From Torymus aiolomorphi (Eukaryota; Arthropoda; Insecta; Hymenoptera; Torymidae), in the NCBI GenBank assembly GCA_036365515.1, contig CM070874.1:64003583-64067582 (forward strand): a DNA stretch of 64,000 nucleotides, written 5' to 3'. How positions within the stretch are numbered: position 1 is the first letter of the stretch; each line of letters opens with the position of its first letter. The notes beneath the pieces were generated by a model, which saw only the letters and a list, made by a program, of their open reading frames with translations, did no database searches and was not told the origin of the DNA. A program made the position numbers and the translations under genes. Shown here piece after piece: positions 1-13,200 of this stretch.

Positions 1-239
1 AATGCCAAACCTAAAACAAATAATCTTTTTTAATATAGTGGACTTTTTAAAAAAAAATGATTTTTCATACATAAATTTTAATAAAACATGAAAGTAGGCG
101 GAGTTAATACAAATTAACTGAAATATTTACTAAAAATTGAATAATATTAATTTTCACTTGAAAATTAGTTAAAGAAAAGGTTGTTAATGAAAAACTTCAT
201 ATAAATTTTATTTAAAATGTAAATATTTCTACTAGAATA

Positions 240-560
240 TCCATTCTCCATTCTACTTTTTAAAAAACGATGGACGGATGTTGTGAAGCATTGAAAGACT
301 GATTTTGATTGGTCTGTGAGGAATATAGGCGCAAAAATTCGATACTTCCGATAAATTTGAATTTTTATTTGTAACTATTTAAAACTAAATAATTAAATCA
401 AATTAGAATAAAAAGATTAATTTTTTCATGCTTTGAAAAATGATCTAATTATCCTATCATTAAAACTAATTAAAATGAAACCACAATGGAAAATTATATA
501 TAGATAACCTTAAAAACAAAATAGTACGCGCAGAACGTTTAGATTTTGCTGGTATTTACA
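240..560 (+). repeat. Dispersed repeat family A, copy 1
   Basis: CGATGGACGGATGTTGTGAA, TGATTTTGATTGGTC and GTACGCGCAGAACG occur in the same order at 3372-3655 and 61957-62275. Confidence 0.55.
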
Positions 561-659
561 ATAACTCATTTGTCTACAGTGTTTTACGAGGAACTAACTT
601 AATTTTAATAGTACATATACATACTTTTTAGACTTGTCCCTTGGCTGCATTAAACGACG

Positions 660-905
660 TGCGATTCCATGCTGCTGATTTCGGGCAGCTCCTGCCCGAA
701 AAGAGGATTGTATACGCCCGGAAGGTGGTGCTCAGCAGATTTTTTTTGTGCTTTCGGGCCGTTGGTGCCGGAAATTCGTGATGCTGCTGAACGAAACGCT
801 TGCGGTGTTGCCGTCTTACGGATCGTTCATCACGTCGCTATACACTTCTTTCAGTGTAGGATCAGTAATAAAAATGGAAAATCGGCAGGAAGGAATTTTA
901 ATATA
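660..905 (+). pseudogene. Possible exon relic of a membrane transporter
   Basis: A GC-richer island in AT-rich DNA. One frame stays open across PEGGAQQIFFVLSGR and LLNETLAVLPSYGSFITSLY. The PEGG start and following hydrophobic stretch faintly recall the first exon of monocarboxylate transporters (PDGGWGW), but the key tryptophans are absent. No splice partners found. Weak. Confidence 0.25.
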
Positions 906-1375
906 AATAATCATTCCTTTGGATTTATCTAAATTTATAACTGAGGTTCTAATTATTACAAATAACATGTTTTGATCGCAACTTCTTAAAACAACTGTTT
1001 CATGCTATGAACTGAAATAATACAGTTTTACAAATATATTCTTATAAACTATCGCTTTAGCTTAAATAATAGAAAGATTTAGTTGTCGACCTATTTCCAA
1101 CAAGATGTCCCATAAGTTAAAAGTACTTTAATAATCATTGAAGTATTGCAAAATAAATGATTTAAAAATATCTCAAAAATAATAGAAGAATATAATCAGT
1201 AAAAATTTACATAATTTTAAATAATATTCGAATCTTAATTTGATCTTGTTTAAAATTATGGTATATTTATATTTGTCTGTTATTTATTTTACAATTTGCT
1301 AGTTAAAAATATAAAAATAAGTAATACACAGTTGCAAGAAAAATTATCGATATTCGACTGAAGAAAACGCAAGGA

Positions 1376-1790
1376 AATGTACAGACAGATGGTCATTAGG
1401 TCCAGACAAGTACAGAGTCTCCCCAGATTATTTGTCTTTTGGCGCTTGATAATGGTCGATGTGTATGCTGAAGCCCAGGTAACTATCGTAGCGCAGATGT
1501 TTGAGACCGAGATTCAGGCATAAGATTGTGACGGTAGTTACAAGGCCGATCATCGAAGGGCCGCAGAGGAGTTAGACGCCACCACGCCCTCTCGCCCTAT
1601 GCTCTTCCAATTACGAAGTATGATTCGGAAAAGAGAAATGCAGCCCCGGACGATCCTTTTCGATCGCCATGCATGCGACGAAACATATCCAATTCATGAT
1701 ATACTGGGGTTTTCTGCGAGCCAGACGAAAAAGAGGACTCTAGAGACGGGGACAGCTGTAATGTACGAAAATTGATCATTTTTTGTTTTT
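1376..1790 (-). pseudogene. Unidentified coding-like island, minus strand
   Basis: After an acceptor-like TTACAG at about 1762, one frame reads LSPSLESSFSSGSQKTPVYH and is open to about 1600. Further down another frame reads CGPSMIGLVTTVTILCLNLG and continues hydrophilic to a stop near 1432. The frames do not join without a shift. GC content is above the surroundings. No family recognised. Confidence 0.25.
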
Positions 1791-1798
1791 AGATGTTT

Positions 1799-2075
1799 AA
1801 TAGTACATTATGCAATAAGGGGTGAAAGTAGTAGGTTTTTCCCGGGGTTGGTTTACTGCCCGAGCGAGAAAATTTTTCGCGAGGGTGCATTTACTGCACG
1901 AGTGAAGCGAGGGCAGTAATCACCCAAGAGAAAAATCTACTTTCGTCCCGTGTTGTATATTAGTATATTACGCAACTAGGGAGGTAATGAGTTGGTCAGT
2001 CGAGAGCACATGGAAATTGACACCTGAGCCGAAGGCGAGGATGGCAAACATGTGCTCTGGGGTGGCTTTATGGTG
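1799..2075. mobile_element. Two adjacent short MITEs with AATAGTA..ATTACG-type ends
   Basis: The first runs AATAGTACATTATGCAATAA to TGTTGTATATTAGTATATT with internal GCGAGGG hairpins. The second begins TTAGTATATTACGCAACTAG and has GAGCCGAAGGCGAGGATGG inside an arm pair GAGCACATG/CATGTGCTC. Confidence 0.5.
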
Positions 2076-2393
2076 GATTTATAATTTTTCTTTGGTGAAA
2101 ATTTTATTTACTATGGTGTAACATTATTCGTGATGGCGAAAATATATAAGGCTCTCCCGAGTAGTGCTCGTGCCTAATACAAATTTTCGAAATGTCTCTA
2201 TCTCTAAAGGGGATTGGCTATATTTTTGATAGCTGTAATGTTAGTTACTTGAGATTTACGGTATTACTTACTATTTATTCGTGACGGCGTCAGTTTTTCT
2301 TTCTCCTAGAGGAAAATTCGGTACATTTTCATGATATGGTTCATTATAACTAACTGGTAGCTATAGATACTTCATTAAAAATTATACTCTTTT

Positions 2394-3205
2394 TTATATA
2401 TATGTGAATATCCGCGGACTACAGACAACAACTGGGGTACAAAAACGGAAAAATTTTTTTTTGAGGGCACGCCTACCACATAAGGTTTATTCGGTTCTTT
2501 GGGGGTCCCCCAACATGAAAATACTCGTGAACACTCATTATCCGTTGCCAAACTTTTTTGCCGACGAAATCAATTTTTCTTATGGCAATTTAACATGGGA
2601 GAAATTGACGAAAAGTAGTCATTGATGATTAACCAATAGCAAACTATTGAAGAGGCCAAACCAGATTCCACAAAAAAGCAATTAAAGCTGAAGAATAGAG
2701 TTTTAATTTTAGATGAGAATTGTTAAAATCGGTCGATTCTGTGCAAAGCTACGTGAAGTTGAAAATGGCGAAAAATGACAAAAATTTGAAGAATTACGTG
2801 GGTTTGAAAAAAATCGCTCATTTTCGTCATTATTTGCCATTTTCAAATTCACCTAGCTTTGCACAGAATCGACCGATTTTAACGATTCTCATCTCAAATT
2901 AAAGCTCTATTCTTCAACTTGAATCGCTTTCTTGTGGAATTTGGTTTGGCCTCTTCAATAGTTTGCTATTGGTTAATCATCAATGACTACTTTTCGTCCA
3001 TTTTTCCCATGTTAAATTTCCATAAGAAAAATTTATTTCGTCGGCAAAAAAGTTAGGCAACGGATAATGAGTGTTCACGAGTATTTTCATGTTGGGGGAC
3101 CCCCAAAGAACCGAAAAAACCTTATGTGATAGGTGTGCCCTCAAAAAAATTTTTTCCATTTTTGTACCCCAGTTGTCTGTAGTCCGCGGATTTGCACATA
3201 TATTA
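2394..3205. mobile_element. Foldback element, about 810 bp
   Basis: TATGTGAATATCCGCGGACT at the left is mirrored by AGTCCGCGGATTTGCACATA at the right; the arms carry GGGGGTCCCCCAACATGAA. The matching position at 17580-17600 lacks it, so it entered after the block duplication. Open frames in the arms are by-products of the palindrome. Confidence 0.7.
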
Positions 3206-3371
3206 ACATAATTATCGGCATAAACGACGACAAATATTAGAACGACAAATAGTATTAGAAGAGTATAGCGTACACCAAACACTTAAAATTTCAACTTACC
3301 ATTTAGTGTACCGGCCGGTACCGAAGATCAGAGTTTCACAAAATTGAAAAAATCTACGATCTAAAAATTGG

Positions 3372-3655
3372 AACTGTTGCATTCCCTTCTTAAAAAAGTG
3401 ATGAGCGGCCATGTTGAAGCATCTAAAGGCTTGATTTGATTGGTCGATAAGAAGAAGACGCGAAAAATTTACTGTTTGGAATTTAATGTTTGAATTTTTT
3501 AACGGAATTTTTACATTTACAGTAGTATAAAAATGATTAAGTTCTGACTTTGAAAAAATATTTAAATAAGTTAAAAGTAAAATGTAATGAAGATAGCATA
3601 CATAACCTCAAAAACAGAAAAGTACGCGCGAAGCGCGTTTGAATATCGCTTGTAT
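3372..3655 (+). repeat. Dispersed repeat family A, copy 2
   Basis: ATGAGCGGCCATGTTGAAGC, TTGATTTGATTGGTCG, and the end AAGTACGCGCGAAGCGCGTT. Confidence 0.55.
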
Positions 3656-3802
3656 CTTAACATTTACATTTTTTCAACCCAGTGTGCGAAATTCTACTTC
3701 TCATGCTTGTAATCACTTCACACACTGAGCGCCAAAATGCTCGAATTGGGAACTAAGCACACTATAAATAGATATAAAAGTAGAATTTATTGAGTTAAAA
3801 AA

Positions 3803-3955
3803 ATGGTATACGATACACGTGCGCATAGGCAATTCATGCACTCGAGTCTTTGTCGCCCGAACTAAGCAAGGGCGACAAATAACACTCTGCATGAATTACC
3901 TACTTCGCGCACTTGTGTCGTAATGTATTATACTATTCATGAATTGTTACTACAT
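3803..3955. mobile_element. Short MITE, AATAGTA..ATTACG family
   Basis: ACGATACACGTGCGC at the left, GCGCACTTGTGTCGT at the right, plus a second arm pair CAATTCATGCA/TGCATGAATT and a TTGTCGCCC/GGGCGACAA hairpin. Confidence 0.5.
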
Positions 3956-3972
3956 TATGATGTAAATTTTAG

Positions 3973-4085
3973 TTACAGGTGCAATGGGTACAAATTGTCC
4001 AAAAATGGAAAAACGGATCTCAATCATCATGCTCCGAAGTATAAGAAATTATAAATTGACAGGTTATAAAATGTTTGAATTATCT
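3973..4085 (+). pseudogene. Odorant-receptor relic, penultimate exon only
   Basis: After an acceptor-like TTTTAG the frame reads YRCNGYKLSKNGK, close to the YSCDWYKLSKKSK start of exon 8 in OR-1 and OR-2. A one-base frameshift follows, then IIMLRSIRNYKLTGYKMFE continues the match in another frame. No other exon of this gene was recognised nearby. Its near twin lies at 18679, in the matching place before OR-2. Confidence 0.65.
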
Positions 4086-4145
4086 ATGGAAAATTAATGT
4101 TATTGCTTGCAAAGTAATCTGGAGTCTCACTGAAACAAAAATTTC

Positions 4146-4345
4146 TTATCACAATGAATAGTAGATTATGCACCTAGGGAGTAAAGTAGGCTGTGTACGC
4201 CTGCGAGGGATTTCATAGCCCTCATTGCAACTCGTGGACGTTCGTTCATAGCCCTCATTGCTCCCGAGGGCAGCATACAATTTTTTCGCGTTCGTTTTTT
4301 TCGTGGAAAATAGCCTACATTTGATTCTGTGCGTAACAGATTCTA
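4146..4345. mobile_element. Short MITE-like inverted repeat
   Basis: GAATAGTAGATTATGCACCT at the left mirrors TGCGTAACAGATTCTATTTTC at the right; CATAGCCCTCATTGC occurs twice inside. Confidence 0.4.
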
Positions 4346-4753
4346 TTTTCTAATGGTCTCTTACTAGCTACAATTGGCTGAAACTATAAAAATTATGCAA
4401 ACATACAAAATAATATCGCGTCTTCTCATAAGGCTCTATAGTAATGTAACATTAAAAGTCAATTTTTATGTATGTTGTACACATTCATTTCTTCATCAAG
4501 CTATCTTGAAATTTCGCCCGGACATTATAATAATCATTATTTATCTCGTATTGCTTCCTCATAGAAGAAGCTTTGTTGCAGTGAAAAAAAATTTCAATTT
4601 TATTTTTAAAAAATGTTCATATGACCACATGTGCGTGGATGCATGCGTGCTTGCGTGCGTTGGTGTGTGTGCGCGCGAGTGCGTACGCAAAATTTTCCGT
4701 ATTGGGATTTGACATATATATAGCTAACCAAGATGTCACAAATTAGCCCGTGC

Positions 4754-5470
4754 TTAAGGTGGTTTTTTCACGGGGATTCCCAGTCAAATCAGTGCTAAAT
4801 GAAAAGGTTACCTAAGATTAAAAAAACCATAGTTACTAATAATTATAGTTTAATCTAATAATAATACACTAATACTATAAATATAGTGTATTTAACATGA
4901 CTAAAATAACTTTTTTTAACAAAATGTCGATATTTTAGAAACAGCACAAACAATTATTCATAAAAAATCCCCATCTTTTTTGTTTCTTAAGCGATTTTAA
5001 TTATCAAGGTCTCATTCTATTCTTTAAGTAATTTCACGATTTTGCCCAAGGAAAAATTCAAAACCCAGAACGTTATAGCTAATTGTTTTATAAAATTACG
5101 AATGAGGTTATAAAAACAATTATCTTCAATTGGCTATAACTTTCTGGGTTTTGAATAATTTTGAATTTTTCCTTGGGCAAGTCCCCGTGAAATTACTTAA
5201 AGAATAGAATGAGACCTTGATAATTAAAATCTGTTAAGAAACAAAAAAGATAGGGATTTATTATCAATAATTGTTTGTGCTGTTTCTAAAATATCGACAT
5301 TTTGTTAAAAAAAGTTATTTTAGTCATGTTAAATACACTATATTTATAGTATTAGTGTATTATTATTAGATTAAACTATAATCATTAGTAACTATGGTTT
5401 TTTTAATCTTAGGTAACCTTTTCATTTAGCACTAATTTGGCTGGGAATCCCCGTGAAAAAACCACCTTAA
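4754..5470. mobile_element. Foldback MITE, 717 bp, TTAA at both ends
   Basis: Nearly the whole element is one inverted repeat: TTAAGGTGGTTTTTTCACGG at the left and its complement ending CCACCTTAA at the right, with arms of over 300 bp. No coding frame. Confidence 0.75.
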
Positions 5471-5609
5471 CCTGTATATTTAAATGGCTGCTGGCCAAGT
5501 CGCGCCATCTTGGCTAGCTATATAGATATATTTTAGTATGTATTTTAGTTAGCTATATATATGAATGTTAAATCCCAATATAACTAGTGACTATCCGTAT
5601 GTGTGACTG

Positions 5610-5841
<232 letters not shown>

Positions 5842-6199
5842 ATTATGTCAATTTTGTGAATTCTTATCCGATTTTCTTCCGACAAGGCTCAAAAGTTTTG
5901 TTTTTCATTGGTGATTTTTGGAAAATAATAATATTGTATACTTTCAAGGTTAGTTTTTCTTTAATATCAATTTTTCAGTTTTGGTAAAACAAGTTTTCAT
6001 GTTTTGTGGGCTTTAAAGTTGATATTGTACTTATTATATTAATAAGGCAGTTGCAGTGTTGCACTATGAAATTCTCTATAATTAAAAAAAAAATACTGGT
6101 TCAATTATTAGTTTTTCATAAAAACATAATTTTTTATTTAGAGGTTGTTTAACATATATGTGTCATAAAATTGAATGAGAAAAACAGCTGTTATTTGAT

Positions 6200-7211
6200 T
6201 TCACAAGATATATTTAGATAACATAATCACAAACTTTATTTTCTGTTTATCTTCTTGCTATTATTTCGTTAATTAAATTATTACCTGTTTTGAAATAAAC
6301 TAGTGTTTTATCAATAATTAATTGAAAATGCTATATTACTTACTTAGCAAATTATTACCAAACAATAGTCCAGCTCATAACAAATACCCACACTCACCTT
6401 ATATAATATTTTATTATGTTCAATAAAAGTTTACGTGTGCACTAGAGAAGTATAAAAAACAAATCATGTAACAAATATTCCTTTGTATGATTTTTCAAAA
6501 TGTTTTTGTCAGTAGAAAATTTTTATTCTAATTCATTTCATCCAACGTCTACAAACATAATTTACCTCGAAAGTCTTTACTGTAAATGCATCATATTGTA
6601 GTCAAGCAAATTCAAGAGGTATAATATTGATAATATCATTTGCACCTTACTTAATCTAAAATAGTTTTGAGACTATAGGAAAATGATGCTTGCTACATGA
6701 TTTATAAATGAAAGTATATTTCTCTCATCAATAATGAATAAAGCTTAATTGCTTGCTGCTTCAATATGCTAATATTGAAATACGCTCAGTTCACTGGATT
6801 ATTATTAAGTACGTGAGCGATTTTTGTGTAGAATATGGACTTGGATTATTATTTCCTAGAAACTACTAGTAGTTCAATGCATGTTATTATAGCATGCGGT
6901 TCAGTTAGATTGTTTTTATCAAATATCAAGACACTAAAGTTACGAAAGCTACTTTGAAATGAAATACACTTACACGTAAGTTGGTTAAATTTATGTTGAA
7001 AAAATAATCACTTATTCTTTAATTCTATTCGCATAATAAAATGAAAGTTAAGATTTTTTTAATATCATTAAGAATCTATGCATCTAACTTAAATTCACAA
7101 CGTGCATTAAAGAACGAGATTGACTTAGTTGAACAATTATTGTAGTTCCTGTCTTTTTATATAAGTATTAACAATTTTCTTATTTTATTTTTAGATAAAT
7201 ATCTTCATACA
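6200..7211 (+). promoter_or_regulatory. Upstream region of OR-1, shared with the region upstream of OR-2
   Basis: About 1 kb before the ATG aligns by eye with 24570-26073 before OR-2, apart from two insertions in the latter. Shared words include CAATAAAAGTTTA and GTGTGCACTA, and TTTTAG shortly before the ATG. It presumably contains the promoter and a 5' untranslated exon; no specific binding site is claimed. Confidence 0.5.
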
Positions 7212-10200
7212 ATGAAGTTTTTTCCTTACCGTGCATGGCAATTAATTTCAAAATTGGAGAAGACTGTAGGAATATGGCCTTATCAAACAAAAAAACGATA
7301 TTTTTCACTACCGCTAATATATACATTATTATTTATATCATTTGCCATTCCATTGGTAGATATCCATATACTTTGAAATATTACAAATTTATTACATATT
7401 CAATTTATATATAACTTTGAATTTGGTTACTTTTAGGGTATAAGACTCAAAAATGAGATTGGTTACAACCGTGCCATTGTAATAGAAAATGCACTTGTAG
7501 AACTGCTTCTTTTTATTATGGTCTTTAAATTAATACTACCTTATTTAAATAAAGCGAAGGTATATTATTTTGGTTCTTAAATATATAAATTCAAATAGAT
7601 TTACAGAAAATTCAAAATATGCACATCGATTTTATGTACACTGAAATTTTGCCATTTACGAATGCGGTGAAATTTCAAAGGCACACTTGAAAAAATCCCG
7701 GAACAGATGCCATTTTGTAAGAGCGTTGAAAAAGGTGCTATTGCGGGGATACTAGTTTTTTGCGAAATGTAAGTCGCTAACGCTCAATTCGTTTATGAAT
7801 GTATTTTAAGGTGGCTCCGACGTTTTTTTTTTTTTTACTTATATATTCACAAATTTGTTACAATGCTTACTTCACATATTGTAATTTGAGAAAGAATATA
7901 ATAAAAAAAAAGGGTTCTTGAACTAACAGAACATTTTTTTTCAAAAAACTTTAAATATTATTAAAGAAGATATAGACAAATCAAAACAATCAACAAAAGC
8001 CATCAATTTTTTTTATTTTTCATTCGATTTTAATTTTAAAAGACTCATTTTGTTCCTTGTACATTTTCATATCGAGTAACCGAAATAAAAATTAAAAAAT
8101 TTTCAAAACCTGCAAAGTTACATCCTATTATTTATAAGATGCATGAAGTTGATAAAACTTTGCAGGTTTTAATAACAAAATGAATTCTTTAAAATTAAAA
8201 TCGGATGAAAAATAAAAAAATTTATGGGTTTTGTTGATTTTTTTTCAATTAGCTATATCGTCTTTAACAATATTAAAATTTCTTTGAAAATAATTTTCTT
8301 TTACTTCAAGAACCCTTTTTTATGTTATATTGTTTCTCAAATTATAATATGTGAAGTAAGCATTGTAAACAATTTGTATATATAAGTCAAAAAAAAACGC
8401 CAGAGCCATCTGTTATGTACGAGGGAATCATCCTTAATATAAATTGAGCGATCGAGATTCGTTCGGTTTTCGAGCGTTTTTGCGAGGTATCTCGAAATCT
8501 CGAATCGATCTCGAAACTCGAAAGAAATCGAGAAACAGCGAAGAGACTAGCTACTAGCGTTAATCAGCGCGCTACGCGCGCCACTGTTTCGTCTTTTGTT
8601 TCTCTCCTTTAGAGATTCGAGACGGATTCGATTATTCAAGATTTCGAGATCGTTCGAGGGCAAAATAGATTATCTCGAATGCTCAATTTATATAAGGGAT
8701 AGCGTTAAGGGGGTTCATCCAATTTTCAGTTTATTTAGGAAGTCTTTGAAACTTTTTTCACATGTACCTGACATCATTATCTATATGATATCCTCACAAA
8801 AAAGAGCCTAGCTTCACCGTTATCGAGATATTAATTGTCAAATTTGAGCATTTTAACACGGCGTCTTATGGGACGCACACGCGCGAAAGATCGATTCAGT
8901 CTATAACTTCAAAGATACATTTACCGTTTGTCTGAAAAACTAATATGTTATTAAGATCAATAATTAGAATATCATATTACAAGTTCAAAGATCCTAGCTT
9001 CACCGTTTTTAAGATATTGTAGTTGAAAGTATGGAATTTTAGGTGTACGGCAGCGCGTGCAGACGACGCTGGAGCGGTGGGGGAACACACAGACGAGCGC
9101 CGCTCTGTGTGCAGCACGCTCACAGACGGCACGAAGCTATGTGTATGTGTCAGTCCCGTATAAACACGCGCTCTGACTACAAGAGTGGGGGCCCCATGCG
9201 AGCAAACCTGTGCGCGCGGTGCGGGGTGACATTGATTCTTGATACGTTCCTGCTTGGATGAACCCCCTTAATCAGCGCGCTACGCGCGCCACTGTTTCGT
9301 CTTTTGTTTCTCTCCTTTAGAGATTCGAGACGGATTCGATTATTCGAGATTTCGAGATCGTTCGAGGGCAAAATAGATTATCTCGAATGCTCAATTTATA
9401 TAAGGGACTAGCGTTAATCAGCGCGCTACGCGCGCCACTGTTTCGTCTCTTGTTTCTCTCTTTTCAAGATTCGAGACGGATTCGATTATTCGAGATTTCG
9501 AGATCGTTCGAGTTCAAAATAGATTATCTCGAATGCTCAATTTATATAAGGGATAAGGGATAGTAAAGTATGAAAAAATATGCGACAAGCGGAACGCGAA
9601 CCCACGGATCCGCAGTCTCTATATAGTCTCGCGAGTGCATCACGAGCTAGTTGTTCTTCTTGCTGTGTTCTTTTTCGCCGGTCTCTCGTCTTTTACGTTG
9701 TCCAAACGTCGACGGAAATCTCCTTGACACACCATAAACGAAATTTCCTAATATTATCTGTAAATAAAAAAAGTAGACTTCAGTGGCTCTATTGATACGC
9801 TTCTTCTTTGCTTAATTGACTTAAGAAAAAAATCCTTTTTAATGACAATTCGTTTATGTCAAAAGAAAATCTCTTGCCCGCTCAAAAAAAATCTCTTGTA
9901 ATATTTTCTGTTTGCTAAAAGATATTTTACTAATTCTCGAGTAGAAATTAACTTAGGATAATATAAAGCCTTTGTCCGTTGCATTAGACAAAGCATAACG
10001 TCGTGTAACGCAGCGTACCCCCAGCCCGGTTAGACATATGCCGTATTTTTATAAGTTATCTGAAATAATTAAATAAATCTCCTTCAATTACCACATATGT
10101 ATTACTTTAGTAATAACGTTAAAGTCAAAAATTGAAAATCATTTCTAACGTACATCATCCAAATACGTGATTACAACTTGAAGGCCTGTTGAGGGCCATA

Positions 10201-13200
10201 TGTATAAGGCATATACGTCTGGCGGACACATGTCAGGGCCAAACAAGGGCCACTCGAGTAGCCTTAGATTTATTACTATAATATTTTTGTAAGGAAATAG
10301 TATATTACGCACCATGAGAGGAAAAAACTTGGACAGTCCACAGCTCATGTAAATTGCCATCCGAGCCTTCGGGTTTACACGAGCTGGGGGCTGGCCAATT
10401 TTACTCCCGTGGTACGTATACTATTTTTCCTCACATCGAGGCCGAAAATGCCATATTTCCGTTTCGGAGCCGGGCGGGAATGAGGCACTTCCGGCCCGGT
10501 GTGAGGAAAATATATTTCTGTATGGAAAAGTTAAGGCCTTATAAGGTCACACCACGGTTTATGTCTGCACCCTGTTACGCGCCTTACTATAGGTCCTTGC
10601 GACAAACCTATTTATATCCTAAGGTTCACTTAGGGCAAGCTGTACTCATTTTCCGTTCGGGTGCCATGAGTTTTACAAATATTATAATAAATTCTTTTTA
10701 ATAACTTACCGAAGACAAACAGTAATCCAAAGATACTCCTGGAAGTAATCCTGTAGTGATGGGGAATTGAACTCTTAACCTTTGTGTTGGGAAGCTTGTA
10801 TGTGTGTGTGTGTGTGTGTGTTTGTGTCGTATTGAACTGAATATCTTAATCAGTAACCAAATATAAGTTTCTTATATTCGTTATAAAATACTTAAATTAT
10901 GTAATTAAAATAGATTCATCACCAATTTAAAAAATAAACTATCATTTCTAAAATAATCAAAATTTTTTTATACTTTTTTCACCATACCCCAGAGCCCATC
11001 ATGTGTAAATTGTGGCAAACATGCATGTTTGCCACAATTTACACATGCTCTGGACTAGCCAACTCTTTACCTCTCTAGTTGCGTAATATACTATTATGAA
11101 ATAGCACCTTTTTCAGTACATTTTTAAAATGGTCTTTTATTGCCCCCAGACTATCAAGGAGCGCGGGAGCGCTCCGAAGGCAAGTATAGAAGAAGCCTGA
11201 AGGTCGATCGCGCTATTTATACATTGAAATGAGTTTAATATATACTTAAAATACAGTGATAAGCATTCAAAATATTATATATTGATAATATACTTAAATA
11301 TATATTATCTAATTACATAATTTTTTTAATTTTAATGATATCCCACGTAAAAAAAGTTGAGATCACAAAAAGATCGCTTTAAGATATGTCTCGATTATGG
11401 CACTATTTAATACTTTTTAAGATGAAAAGTCTCAACGAATAATTAAGATGATTTTAATATTTTTTAGTCATCGCTACATTTGGCCTTTTAAAGCATTTTT
11501 AAGATGGTTTTCAGACATACAAAATTCATTATTTAATATCATTTTAAGATAAATTTGAGATGCTTTTGAAATGAATTTGAGACGAATTCGAAACGAACTT
11601 TCGTACTAAATTTAAGATGATTGTGAGATTTTTTAAGATGATGATAAGATTAATTTGAGGCAAACTTTTATGACAACTTTAAGATATCTGAAAAATTAAT
11701 TGATTCCAAAATTAAAAAAAAAATGTTTAATCATTTCTTTAAACCCGATTAAGGGATTTATACCAAAAGCAAGGCAAGCCTTGAAGTTTAGACTCTTGTT
11801 AAAGAGTGATTTAAAGGCTGAATCTCTCGGACTTATATACTCTCAACCTTTCAATGTGTTTAGGGGTGGCCCGATCGATGCGCCGCGTAGCGTTTAACGA
11901 CGGTAACAACCGATCGGAAGTAACCGAACTCATGGTTGTCATTTGCCGTCGCTACGCGGCGCATCGATCGGGGCACCCCTAAACACATTGAAACGCCGAG
12001 AGTATATAAGTCCGAGAGATTCAGCCTTTAAATCACTCTTTAACAAGAGTCTAAACTTCAAGGCTTGCCTTGCTTTTTGTGTAAACCCCTTAATCGGGTT
12101 TAAAGAATCGATTAAAAAATTTTTTTAATAAATTTAAAAATTTTCGAATCAATTCATTTATCAGAGATCTTAAAGTTGTCATAAGTTTGTCTTAAGTTCA
12201 TCTTAAAAAATCTAAATATCATCTTAAATTCAGTACGAAAGCTCGTCTCGAACTCGTCTCAAATTCATTTCAAAAGCATCTCAAATTTATCTTAAAATGA
12301 TATTAAATAATGAATTTCGTATGTCTGAAAACCATCTTAAAAATGCTTTAAAAGACTGAATGTAGCGATGATTAAAAAAATATTAAAATCATCTTGATTA
12401 TTCGTTGAGACTTTTCATCTTAAAAAGTATTAAATAGTGCCATAATCGAGATATATCTTAAAGCGATCTTTTTGTGATCTCAACTTTTTTTACGCGGGAT
12501 TTAATTTCAAAGGGTTTTAACTCTGACAGAAATTTATCCTATTAAAAAAGAGAATTAACAAGTTAGTAAATAACTAGTTTCTTAATAAGTCATACGCATT
12601 TCGCTATTTAATCAACTCATTCTGATTTTGAATAATAGCTTTGTGTTATAAACCACGAATATTTATATAAACGAAGAAACAAAAACCTAATTGTTAATAA
12701 GTATTCAGTGATTTTGCTGTCTAGTTATTTCAACCAAGTTAATAGTACATTACGATACGAGTGCGGGATCATCTACGCAGCGCATGAGAATCGTATACTA
12801 TTTTTCGACACTCCCTGCGGGAAGTTCGATTTCCCGCACGCTCGGCAAAAAGCGTACGTGCTCAAAATCAAACTTTCCACACGTCGTATCAAAAAGTGCT
12901 GTACGATACATGTTCGGAAAAGAGATTCTCGTCACGTGTGCCTTTCCACCCTCGCTTCGCTCGGGTTTCAACGTCACACGAGACGAAAATTTACTTTCCC
13001 GCACTCGAATCGTACTGTACTATTTTACATTTACTGATACCATAGTAGTAGATTGAAAAAAGCATAAATAGACATCCAATATTCTAAAAATAATAATATG
13101 AATTTTTGCTAGCCAAGTATATTAATTGATCTGAAAAGTATACTTGTTAATATATATTTATAGCGGAAAAAACTTTACGATATGATTATCTTGGATTGGA

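Noticed and set aside
2404..3282. Two near-identical open frames of 73 and 100 codons on opposite strands
   Set aside because: They are the two arms of the foldback at 2394-3205; no protein domain.
9043..9371. Arg-rich frames in the GC-rich part of the 8705 MITE
   Set aside because: They cross the MITE end and repeat boundaries, so they are not genes.
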